Virus record (IMG/VR): IMGVR_UViG_3300035698_003902
Location: 1-34,379 of that record
Strand: one strand, 5' to 3'
Source: a virus
DNA: 34,379 nt
A program made the translations under genes and the position numbers. The notes beneath the pieces are model-generated. The model made no database searches, was not told where the DNA came from, and was given only the letters and a program-made list of their open reading frames with translations. Positions 1 through 5,151 of this stretch are shown in pieces. Positions within the stretch are counted from its first letter, which is position 1; every line of letters starts with the position of its first letter.

Positions 1-1
1 A

Positions 2-253
2 ATGAAAAAGCCTAGAACAGTTAAACACGGGGACTTCATCAGTCCCATTTTCAAGGGCAAACACCCTTATCTGACGAGTAAGAAGTATTATGGGGTGTTA
101 AGTCGTTTATGGCTTGAAAACACGCAGTATCCAGAGATCATAGACGACGAAGGAGATTTTATACGTGTTTCGATTAATAAGGTTACTAATCATATTAATG
201 ACCGATTTTTTGCTACGGAAGGTCGCTGGGTTAAACGAAGAAAGGCTAAATAA
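2..253 (+). CDS. Hypothetical basic protein, 83 aa
   Basis: I do not recognise this protein. It is small, rich in Lys and Arg and without a membrane segment; its C-terminus is strongly basic (WVKRRKAK). Basic small proteins are common in phage early regions and may bind nucleic acid or a host protein, but nothing here shows which. The ATG lies at the second base of the window, so a ribosome binding site and any upstream in-frame codons cannot be seen; the true start may lie outside. It is followed by a 139-base gap that holds a long inverted repeat. Confidence 0.6.
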   Translation: MKKPRTVKHGDFISPIFKGKHPYLTSKKYYGVLSRLWLENTQYPEIIDDEGDFIRVSINKVTNHINDRFFATEGRWVKRRKAK

Positions 254-262
254 CTATTCCTC

Positions 263-329
263 GAAAGCAAGTCTAACCATTCTAAACGTCAAATAGCGTA
301 AAAGAATGTCAAAGAATAGGCTTGCTTTC
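263..329 (+). other. Long-range inverted repeat / possible RNA hairpin between genes
   Basis: GAAAGCAAG at 263-271 is perfectly complementary to CTTGCTTTC at 321-329. Inside it, CATTCT at 278-283 pairs with AGAATG at 303-308. The two stems nest and can form one extended hairpin in the RNA leaving gene 2..253. There is no T-tract after it, so it is not a typical intrinsic terminator. It may be a processing or stability structure, or a chance repeat. I see no clear sigma70 promoter in the remainder of the 254-392 gap. Confidence 0.45.
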
Positions 330-392
330 TCTGGAGTAGCTGATAGGCTATATCTTCTGAATTAAATAACAATCTGAAATTAAAAGTACCGC

Positions 393-890
393 ATGACTGA
401 TAACCAAGAGTATATAAGAGTCCCGCCACCTATTGGCACAAGGTTTGATCGAAGGACAAACTTTGCAATCGGAGAAATCTACCGACTTGAGCCTTACCAA
501 CGTCAAAGAGTGTTCAAACTCGTTGGGGCGTTGCCAAGTGAGCCATTTCTCTGCACAAGCCCACCCTTTGAACCGTACGTAGAGCCTAAGACCAACGCGA
601 TAGGAGGAACTGGGCATTTGTACACAGAGGTTGACATTCTACCCTCACAGCCTGTGACTTTCAAGTGCCATTTGAAAAGCGAGTCTTTAACTCGTTGCAA
701 GGTCAAGACTTTCAGCCTGACGCTCGAAGAACTTGGATCAATGTCAACGCTTCGAGAAGAGAAGCCAATTTACGTTAAGAAAACTGCCAAGAAACTTGGA
801 CTTAGTCAGCAACGACGACATGACAAGCGTAAGGGCAAGAAGAACCCTGATAAAGTAACCACAGTAGATGTGTCAATGTTAACATTTTAA
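393..890 (+). CDS. Hypothetical protein, 165 aa, basic C-terminus
   Basis: I do not recognise a domain. The N-terminal two thirds are mixed, with several prolines (VPPPIGTRFDRR near residue 10; SEPFLCTSPPFEPY near 49). The last 40 residues are dominated by Lys and Arg (KKTAKKLGLSQQRRHDKRKG), which suggests contact with nucleic acid or an acidic partner. Three Cys residues are scattered and form no metal-binding pattern. No good Shine-Dalgarno sequence precedes the ATG; the leader is A-rich. An overlapping open frame on the other strand (348-617) is read as a shadow. Position among small plus-strand genes fits an early role. Confidence 0.6.
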   Translation: MTDNQEYIRVPPPIGTRFDRRTNFAIGEIYRLEPYQRQRVFKLVGALPSEPFLCTSPPFEPYVEPKTNAIGGTGHLYTEVDILPSQPVTFKCHLKSESLTRCKVKTFSLTLEELGSMSTLREEKPIYVKKTAKKLGLSQQRRHDKRKGKKNPDKVTTVDVSMLTF

Positions 891-894
891 ACGT

Positions 895-971
895 AACCGT
901 CTGAGCATATAGTCTAGGGAGAACCTAGTCACCCTTTGTTACTTTGAGGGCAGTGAACAAGTAGGACGGTT
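895..971 (+). ncRNA. Candidate structured RNA, three-way junction (77 nt)
   Basis: AACCGTC (895-901) pairs with GACGGTT (965-971), closing a 77-base element with two inner hairpins. P2 is CTAGG (914-918) and CCTAG (924-928) around the loop GAGAA. P3 pairs 929-936 with 946-956 (TCA/TGA, bulge CAG at 951-953, then CCCTT/GAGGG with one wobble). It fills almost the whole space between two coding regions (891-987) and would lie in the 5' leader of gene 988..1251. The fold is seen by eye only. The length and 7-bp end stem recall a tRNA, but there is no T-arm. A riboswitch-like leader or a phage small RNA are other options. Confidence 0.4.
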
Positions 972-987
972 TTAAGCACAAAGAATT

Positions 988-1251
988 ATGAATGACAGAC
1001 CAACAGAACCTTACAGCGAAAGAGACGCTCCCGAACTTTGGTGCGACGTACTAAAGTGGGAAGAGCAGAGGGCTGACGGATTAGAGCAAAAGCTCAACGA
1101 ACTCAAAGAAGAATTCGAACACCTTAAATGTGCAATAAGAATTTCACTGACTTTAAACACCTCCCCGTATGTTAACCAACATGTCATACGCATGGACAAA
1201 CTCTTTCAAGGCGACACTTCTGTAGCCTCGAACAACAAAGTAAAACACTAA
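988..1251 (+). CDS. Hypothetical small protein with a helical Glu/Leu segment, 87 aa
   Basis: I do not recognise this protein. Residues 20-50 are rich in Glu, Lys and Leu (WEEQRADGLEQKLNELKEEF) with a heptad-like spacing of hydrophobic residues, so a short coiled coil and self-association are likely. There is no signal peptide or membrane segment. No Shine-Dalgarno sequence is evident before the ATG at 988; instead the gene follows the structured element at 895-971, which may control its translation. It ends just before the palindrome at 1253-1266. Confidence 0.55.
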   Translation: MNDRPTEPYSERDAPELWCDVLKWEEQRADGLEQKLNELKEEFEHLKCAIRISLTLNTSPYVNQHVIRMDKLFQGDTSVASNNKVKH

Positions 1252-1252
1252 A

Positions 1253-1266
1253 ATAATACGTATTAT
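1253..1266. promoter_or_regulatory. 14-bp perfect palindrome overlapping a start codon
   Basis: ATAATACGTATTAT reads the same on both strands. Its last two bases are the first two of the ATG at 1265. A binding site at this position could block ribosome or polymerase access to the 206-residue gene that follows, so an operator is possible. The site is AT-rich and short, and chance cannot be excluded. It is not a copy of the dyad element found at 7534 and elsewhere. Confidence 0.3.
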
Positions 1267-1885
1267 GATGAATAAAACAGTTACAGTTAATTGTTATGAC
1301 TTCGAAGACCTGAATATAACAGGACTTCCTGAAAACGCCGCTGAGTTCGATGAGATGGCTAAACGCGACGGTGCTTGTTACGAAGCCGCACTTAGTCAAG
1401 CATTGGCTCACCAACACCAAGGACGCATCCGTTCGGCTGTTATAGCCATGTTGGAAAAAGAGTCTGGTCTTGAACGCGAAAAGAAAGTCGAAGGCGAAAA
1501 GACTACTATCTCTGAAAACGATGGTACTTATATTCGCCGCTTGACAGCACACCTGAAAGAACAAGGCATCGACATCGTCGCTGACTACTCAGAACGCGTC
1601 CAAGAAGTTGTGACGAGTGTTGAGTTTACCTTGCTCAAACGTGTGTCTTCTGGACTCGGCACCAAGCCTGCTGCTAAATGGGTTACTGCTGTTAAGGATC
1701 TCCTTACTGCTGGTAAGTTCGAAGCATTCTGTGCTCACGTTGGACTCGACAGCGCCGAGCTGGTTGACGAAGAAGGCGAACTAACCGAAGACGGTGAAGT
1801 TCCAGCAGCTAACGCGTTCAAGAAGTTCTGGAAAGAACGTGAAGCTAAGATCGCAGCCGAAATGGAAAAGAACGCAGCGTTCTAA
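1265..1885 (+). CDS. Hypothetical acidic protein, 206 aa
   Basis: I cannot assign a family. The protein is mostly helical in appearance and acidic overall, with a clearly acidic stretch near residues 165-180 (LVDEEGELTEDGEV) and a charged C-terminal helix (KKFWKEREAKIAAEMEKNAAF is 21 residues; its core is WKEREAKIAAEMEK). Two ATG codons lie in a row (1265 and 1268) and either could start it. The gene is followed by a strong UUCG-capped hairpin at 1909-1934, so it may be the last gene of an early transcript and be expressed at a high level. That last point is inference. Confidence 0.65.
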   Translation: MMNKTVTVNCYDFEDLNITGLPENAAEFDEMAKRDGACYEAALSQALAHQHQGRIRSAVIAMLEKESGLEREKKVEGEKTTISENDGTYIRRLTAHLKEQGIDIVADYSERVQEVVTSVEFTLLKRVSSGLGTKPAAKWVTAVKDLLTAGKFEAFCAHVGLDSAELVDEEGELTEDGEVPAANAFKKFWKEREAKIAAEMEKNAAF

Positions 1886-1908
1886 AGGAACTCTCACAAT
1901 TCTTACTG

Positions 1909-1934
1909 GCTCTACACTCTTCGGGGTGTAGGGC
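1909..1934 (+). terminator. UUCG-tetraloop hairpin, terminator-like
   Basis: GCTCTACACTC (1909-1919) pairs with GGGTGTAGGGC (1924-1934) over 11 bp with two G-T wobbles, closed by the very stable C(TTCG)G tetraloop. It is followed by TTTGTG, a weak T-tract. It lies 24 bases after the stop of the 206-residue gene and before the next gene at 1982. A weak intrinsic terminator or an RNA-stabilising 3' hairpin would both fit. Confidence 0.6.
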
Positions 1935-1958
1935 TTTGTGGGTAGAAACTGAAATAAC

Positions 1959-1968
1959 TAACAACTAA
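1959..1968 (+). promoter_or_regulatory. Leader motif TAACAACTAA, copy 1 of 3
   Basis: The exact 10-mer TAACAACTAA lies 13 bases before the ATG at 1982. The same 10-mer precedes the starts at 2867 and 3385 at similar distances. It may be a shared translation or transcription leader of the small early genes. Confidence 0.4.
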
Positions 1969-1981
1969 CAAAGGATCAATT

Positions 1982-2218
1982 ATGCCAATGGACTTTCCAA
2001 CAATGAAAAGCTTAGAACTCGCAGCAGAAGTATGGGACTTTAGAAAACCTAAAAATGGTGAACCTGAAGCGAGATACCGAGAAGCTTTAGCTAACCACGT
2101 AGAACCCAAAGATATCATAGAGTCTCAAGAAATTAGAACAAAGCACGGGTGGGATCAGTTCTCACAAGTAGAAAACGAGGATCTTGCGGTCAGAGCAGGA
2201 CGGCGTTGGAGAAAGTAA
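1982..2218 (+). CDS. Hypothetical protein, 78 aa
   Basis: I do not recognise this small, charged protein. It contains several Trp residues (VWDFRKP, HGWDQF, GRRWRK) and ends with a basic tail. The ATG at 1982 follows AAAGGA at a workable distance and the leader motif TAACAACTAA. The stop is two bases before the next gene at 2221, so the two are probably translated together. No membrane segment or metal-binding pattern is visible. Confidence 0.6.
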   Translation: MPMDFPTMKSLELAAEVWDFRKPKNGEPEARYREALANHVEPKDIIESQEIRTKHGWDQFSQVENEDLAVRAGRRWRK

Positions 2219-2220
2219 CC

Positions 2221-2646
2221 ATGAGCATTCCAAAACTATGTAGTGACATTGTGGATAGAGCATTAGCCACTGATAAGATAACATTCACAAAGGCTGAACT
2301 GAATGGCTATTCACCCATGAGTGTGAACTTAGAACTTGGACGCCACCTGAACAATCGTAATCTTCGCAAACAGTTCAGGGTATCCGCAACCCATGAGTCT
2401 TTATCACTGACTAATAAAAACCATGAAGGCGGGTTGCTTAAAAACACACAGCAAACTTTTACATCTATAGTAACTGATAAGCATAGCCCCGAACTAATTT
2501 CGTGTTACAAACTTCTTGTGCAAGAGGGTATCATAGAGTCCATAGAGATTAAGGGACTAAGCACAGAGATTTTAACAGAACTTTACGGGACGCTCACAGA
2601 GGGTCTCGAAACCGTAAACACCAACAAAGGAGTATTATTATTATGA
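2221..2646 (+). CDS. Hypothetical protein, 141 aa
   Basis: I do not recognise a family. The start at ATG 2221 is preferred over an in-frame GTG at 2149: it has GGAGAA upstream and does not run through the preceding gene. The region around residues 25-55 (FTKAELNGYSPMSVNLELGR) could be a helical pair, and the C-terminal half is helical and acidic. The stop overlaps the next start as ATGA at 2643. A copy of the 23-base dyad element (2401-2423) lies inside the reading frame, so this gene may also carry a signal for downstream genes. Confidence 0.6.
   Translation: MSIPKLCSDIVDRALATDKITFTKAELNGYSPMSVNLELGRHLNNRNLRKQFRVSATHESLSLTNKNHEGGLLKNTQQTFTSIVTDKHSPELISCYKLLVQEGIIESIEIKGLSTEILTELYGTLTEGLETVNTNKGVLLL
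2401..2423 (+). promoter_or_regulatory. 23-base dyad element, copy D (inside a gene)
   Basis: TTATCACTGACTAATAA followed by AAACCA agrees with the consensus drawn from the copies at 7534, 14217 and 29304. The last A forms an ATG (2423), but that frame stops after 15 codons. The copy lies inside gene 2221..2646, upstream of the zinc-ribbon and RlpA-like genes. Its role is unknown; a promoter would explain an internal position best. Confidence 0.45.
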
Positions 2647-2843
2647 AAATCTCAACAAAGATACGAGGAAGCGGTGGCTATACGACAGAAGACTACAAAG
2701 ACCTGATTGCTGAGCTAGACGGTGGCGACTACGATGTGAACGACTGGGAAATGGAGTTCTTAGACACTGTGCTTGGACAAAACGATTTCAGTCCAAAGCA
2801 ACAAGAGGTTCTTCGGAATATGGAAAAGAAATATGTACGATAA
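2643..2843 (+). CDS. Hypothetical acidic protein, 66 aa
   Basis: A short acidic protein with two probable helices around a Gly/Asp-rich turn (ELDGGDYDVNDWEMEFLD). The C-terminal part (FSPKQQEVLRNMEKKY) is helical. I do not recognise it, though this layout is seen in other small phage proteins. AAAGGAG lies 10 bases before the ATG, a good ribosome binding site, and the start overlaps the previous stop (ATGA), so translation is coupled. Confidence 0.6.
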   Translation: MKISTKIRGSGGYTTEDYKDLIAELDGGDYDVNDWEMEFLDTVLGQNDFSPKQQEVLRNMEKKYVR

Positions 2844-2850
2844 CAACTAA
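2841..2850 (+). promoter_or_regulatory. Leader motif TAACAACTAA, copy 2 of 3
   Basis: Exact copy of the 10-mer at 1959-1968. It spans the stop of the preceding gene and is 16 bases before the ATG at 2867. The bases after it (ACTGAAAGAAAGTAAAATG) closely match the leader of the nuclease gene at 5152. Confidence 0.4.
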
Positions 2851-2866
2851 ACTGAAAGAAAGTAAA

Positions 2867-3115
2867 ATGATAAATAGAGAACCAAGTCCAATTAGCAACA
2901 TGCTAAGTGAGTACGATGAAAGCGACAACGACGAGAAACCAGTCTGCAAATGGTGCGGCGGTAAGGGGTACATGACTGTGCCAGGTTCAAGCCTGTCGTA
3001 CAGATGTACTGACTGTGAAGACGAAGATGATGACGAACCGCTAAGCGAGTGTTGTGATGCACCTATTCACGAAGACGAACGCCTTTGCTCAGAATGTGGG
3101 GAACACGTAGGATGA
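2867..3115 (+). CDS. Zinc-ribbon protein, 82 aa
   Basis: The protein has five paired or adjacent Cys motifs: CKWC near residue 26, CTDC near 47, CC near 62 and CSEC near 75. The first reads CxxCGGKG, like the repeats of DnaJ zinc fingers, and CC/CxxC resembles zinc-ribbon endings of phage proteins. It very probably binds one or two zinc ions. The middle is an acidic run (EDEDDDEPL). The likely role is binding nucleic acid or a protein partner, but there is no catalytic domain and the target is unknown. Its stop overlaps the next start (ATGA at 3112). Confidence 0.7.
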   Translation: MINREPSPISNMLSEYDESDNDEKPVCKWCGGKGYMTVPGSSLSYRCTDCEDEDDDEPLSECCDAPIHEDERLCSECGEHVG

Positions 3116-3336
3116 GGACTAAATCATTCGCTCAGTGGTGGGCAACAGAACAGCCAGGCCACGCGGTAAGCCGTGAGGACATAGCAGCTACCGCTTGGTA
3201 CTACGGAGGAGCGCGAGCAAGCGAGACCATTGAGAGTCTACAAGACGCGGTCATTGTTCTTGGCAAGAAAGTCAAGGAGCTTGAGGCGAGGTTGTCTGTG
3301 GAAAATCCAGCGGGGATTAGGAAGACGACGCGATAA
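3112..3336 (+). CDS. Hypothetical protein with C-terminal coiled coil, 74 aa
   Basis: I take ATG 3112 as the start; a frame-open TTG at 3085 exists, but 3112 overlaps the preceding stop as ATGA, the usual arrangement in this genome. The N-terminal part (FAQWWATEQP, DIAATAWYYGGARA) is aromatic-rich and the C-terminal half (LGKKVKELEARLSVE) is a probable coiled coil. The layout resembles small phage proteins of unknown function. No metal-binding or membrane motif is seen. Confidence 0.6.
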   Translation: MRTKSFAQWWATEQPGHAVSREDIAATAWYYGGARASETIESLQDAVIVLGKKVKELEARLSVENPAGIRKTTR

Positions 3337-3362
3337 AGGCACTTCGCCGAATAAAAGACAAA

Positions 3363-3372
3363 TAACAACTAA
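3363..3372 (+). promoter_or_regulatory. Leader motif TAACAACTAA, copy 3 of 3
   Basis: Exact copy of the 10-mer at 1959-1968 and 2841-2850, here 12 bases before the ATG at 3385. No Shine-Dalgarno sequence lies between it and the start codon. Confidence 0.4.
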
Positions 3373-3384
3373 CCAGAACGAACA

Positions 3385-3633
3385 ATGAGAAAACGCATTT
3401 CAACCAAGAGACGAGCCCCTCATAAACCTTCTAAGGCACAGTCGTTAGCCCAAAAGGTTAACTGGGCTATCTTTAGAATGAAGGGTATTCAGACGCAGCT
3501 TGAGTCTTTAGAGAACAGTGGGCAATGGCCGAGTGAGGCTACAAGGAGACGCTTGGCTGAGTTACAGAGAGGTGTGTATCTTGTGACTATGAACATGAAA
3601 TATGACTATCAGGAGGCTAAGAAGAAACTGTGA
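3385..3633 (+). CDS. Hypothetical very basic protein, 82 aa
   Basis: The N-terminus is strongly basic (MRKRISTKRRAPHKPSKA) and the remainder looks helical, so binding to DNA, RNA or an acidic partner is plausible. I do not recognise a family. The start lacks a clear Shine-Dalgarno sequence and uses the TAACAACTAA leader instead. The stop TGA overlaps the GTG start of the next gene (GTGA at 3630), which suggests that the RlpA-like protein is made by coupled translation. Confidence 0.6.
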   Translation: MRKRISTKRRAPHKPSKAQSLAQKVNWAIFRMKGIQTQLESLENSGQWPSEATRRRLAELQRGVYLVTMNMKYDYQEAKKKL

Positions 3634-4019
3634 ACGACAAACTACTAGACGCCCTTGGTTGGTTGTTCTTAATCATCCTACTTAGTTTGATGTTCTTAAC
3701 AAACGGACTGATGGGATACACTACCCGCGCTAGTTATTATAACTCAGGAATAATAACCGCTTATGGAGAACCATTCATCAAGACTCATTTTACTTGCGCC
3801 TCGTGGTTCTATCCCAACGGAACCATTCTCCGAGTCACCAACCCTGAGAACCACCGGACATGCGAAGTCGTCGTCAACGACAAAGGTCCAGCGTTCTGGG
3901 TGATAAGAGATAGAGGGGTCACTATTGACCTCTCTGAGGCAGCGAGTAATTATTTAACACAGGGACACCCTGGAACAATAACAATCAAAGTGAAAGAAGT
4001 AACAGATGAACAAGAATAA
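3630..4019 (+). CDS. Membrane-anchored RlpA-like double-psi beta-barrel protein, 129 aa
   Basis: Residues 7-28 form one hydrophobic segment with no signal-peptidase or lipobox Cys, so it looks like a signal anchor placing the rest outside the cytoplasm. Residues 33-120 match the RlpA/expansin-type fold: ASYY at 33-36, FTCAS at 54-58, VNDKGP at 82-87 and DRGVTIDLSEAA at 94-105. In RlpA and related lytic transglycosylases the conserved Asp of the VNDRGP and IDLS motifs line the active site; D84 and D100 are the equivalents here. C56 and C78 could form a disulfide. It may cut or bind peptidoglycan during lysis or infection. The start is GTG, with AGGAGG 13 bases upstream. It may be the phage's lysin, but its place among early genes is odd for that. 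Confidence 0.7.
   Translation: MNDKLLDALGWLFLIILLSLMFLTNGLMGYTTRASYYNSGIITAYGEPFIKTHFTCASWFYPNGTILRVTNPENHRTCEVVVNDKGPAFWVIRDRGVTIDLSEAASNYLTQGHPGTITIKVKEVTDEQE
3737..3759 (+). promoter_or_regulatory. 23-base dyad element, degenerate copy E (inside a gene)
   Basis: TTATAACTCAGGAATAA followed by TAACCG matches the element consensus at all but three fixed positions. It lies inside the RlpA-like gene and is weaker evidence than the other copies. Like copy F it has AGG where the main copies have AGT or ACT. Confidence 0.3.
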
Positions 4020-4218
4020 TGACAATTCAGAACTTCCAGTTTCTACCCAACGCGTGATAGGGAACTGCCTACAAGTAGAAAGCCTGACTGCGTTTTCCGA
4101 AGACGGCGTAGCTTTGGTTATCACGACTGAACATGGGAGGAAAGGTGATTTCTACCTTAACAAAGAAACCGCACTCAACCTTAAACAATTCATCGAGGAG
4201 ACATATGAAAAAGAATAA
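4006..4218 (+). CDS. Hypothetical protein, 70 aa
   Basis: A small acidic protein that probably folds as a few beta strands followed by one helix (LNKETALNLKQFIEETYEKE). I do not recognise it; the strand-strand-helix outline is common in phage proteins of unknown function. It overlaps both neighbours by 14 bases, which suggests coupled translation of the genes 3385 to 4513. Confidence 0.55.
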   Translation: MNKNNDNSELPVSTQRVIGNCLQVESLTAFSEDGVALVITTEHGRKGDFYLNKETALNLKQFIEETYEKE

Positions 4219-4513
4219 CCCATTAAATAAACAAGAAGGCGGTGACCATTACAAGACCCTAGCCATCCAACCTGTTGAGTACTCTCACGCCAACAAGTTA
4301 CAATTCATGGAAGGGTGCATTGTTAAGTATGCGACTCGTCACAGGACTAAGAACGGCGCAGAAGACGTTAAGAAGATCATTCACTTTGCTGAGTTGATTC
4401 TTAAGCTTGAGTACAAGGAAGGTAGCCGTGAGTCATACGAACAATCCCGTATGGATGTGGATCTAGCTTACCGAGCACCGGCACAAACACGCAACCCTCA
4501 AATTGACAAATAA
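4205..4513 (+). CDS. DUF3310 family protein, 102 aa
   Basis: The sequence carries the hallmarks of the DUF3310 (SaV-like) phage family: GGDHYK near residue 12, IQPVEY near 21, a Phe/Gly/Cys helix IVKYATRHRTKNGAEDVKK at about 38-56 and an amphipathic helix to residue 70. Such proteins are widespread in tailed phages and are often labelled nucleotide kinase, but I know of no firm proof for that role. The start at 4205 is preferred over an upstream in-frame ATG (4133) because GAGGAG lies four bases before it and because the conserved region begins shortly after. Confidence 0.8.
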   Translation: MKKNNPLNKQEGGDHYKTLAIQPVEYSHANKLQFMEGCIVKYATRHRTKNGAEDVKKIIHFAELILKLEYKEGSRESYEQSRMDVDLAYRAPAQTRNPQIDK

Positions 4514-4516
4514 CTT

Positions 4517-4885
4517 ATGTCAGACATAACCGACCGCATGTTACCACCTGAACCACGAACGTTGGGGAAGAAAACATTCCAACCAATAGAGAGAGACTAC
4601 CTATTGGTGCAGAAATGTTTTCTAACGCACGGGTTCATGAACGCTTTCACTGGCTATTGCATTACGCAGTTAGCTCAACAACTAAGAGGAGAAAATATTA
4701 CCAATGACCAAGAACGAGAAGACGCCGGATTTACTATTGGACGAGTCATGTCCAATTTTCGCACTGATAGAGAAGACGACAAGCCAACTGAGCGACGAGG
4801 ATCTGGAGCTGACGGTGACCAAGTTCAGGAGCCTACTGGAGACACCGCAGAGCCTGAAGAAAGTTCTGGGGTCGATCAAGGGTAA
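4517..4885 (+). CDS. Hypothetical protein, 122 aa, C-terminal third overlaps the next gene
   Basis: I do not recognise this protein. Residues 1-75 look like a folded domain (FQPIERDYLLVQKCF, HGFMNAFTGYCITQLAQQL). After residue 80 the composition changes to a disordered, Glu/Gly/Pro-rich tail. That tail shares 182 bases with gene 4704..4940 in another frame. Either the two genes truly overlap or the real stop has been lost or the frame shifts here. The N-terminal part is the better supported. Confidence 0.5.
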   Translation: MSDITDRMLPPEPRTLGKKTFQPIERDYLLVQKCFLTHGFMNAFTGYCITQLAQQLRGENITNDQEREDAGFTIGRVMSNFRTDREDDKPTERRGSGADGDQVQEPTGDTAEPEESSGVDQG

Positions 4886-4940
4886 CACTAGGGCGAAGAA
4901 ACCTAAGAAGAAAATTAACGTACTTGACCTGGGTTTCTGA
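4704..4940 (+). CDS. Hypothetical protein, 78 aa, overlapping frame
   Basis: The protein reads like a normal helical one (ALIEKTTSQLSDEDLELTVTK) with a basic tail (KGNTRAKKPKKKINVLDLGF). I do not recognise it. AGAGGAG lies 12 bases before the ATG, rather far for a ribosome binding site. It lies in the +1 frame relative to gene 4517..4885, so a frameshift product joining the two is an alternative. Its stop overlaps the next start (TGATG at 4938-4942). Confidence 0.55.
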   Translation: MTKNEKTPDLLLDESCPIFALIEKTTSQLSDEDLELTVTKFRSLLETPQSLKKVLGSIKGNTRAKKPKKKINVLDLGF

Positions 4941-5134
4941 TGGACGATACAGTTTATATTAAAGGGATCGCGCAAGGGTTTGAACTTAGAAAAGAAGGAC
5001 AGAATCCGCATTATGTACAAGTCAATCTATTGACTGATAAGTGGGACTTGTCTAATGGAGACTCATTCATTAGAGAGTTCGACTCACTTGAACAAGCGTT
5101 GGATATCACCATCGCAGAACTACAAATAAAATAA
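4940..5134 (+). CDS. Hypothetical protein, 64 aa
   Basis: A small acidic protein with beta-strand-like N-terminal half (VYIKGIAQGFELRKE) and a C-terminal helix (LEQALDITIAELQIK). I do not recognise it. Its start is coupled to the preceding stop. It is the last small gene before the recombination block. Confidence 0.55.
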   Translation: MDDTVYIKGIAQGFELRKEGQNPHYVQVNLLTDKWDLSNGDSFIREFDSLEQALDITIAELQIK

Positions 5135-5151
5135 CTGAAAGGAAAAGTAAA

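Noticed and set aside
895-971. A tRNA gene
   Set aside because: The element has a 7-bp end stem and tRNA-like length, but there is no 5-bp T-stem with a GTTCRA-type loop and no convincing anticodon arm.
2149-2220. An earlier GTG start for the 141-residue gene
   Set aside because: It would overlap the preceding gene by 70 bases and has no ribosome site, while ATG 2221 has GGAGAA upstream.
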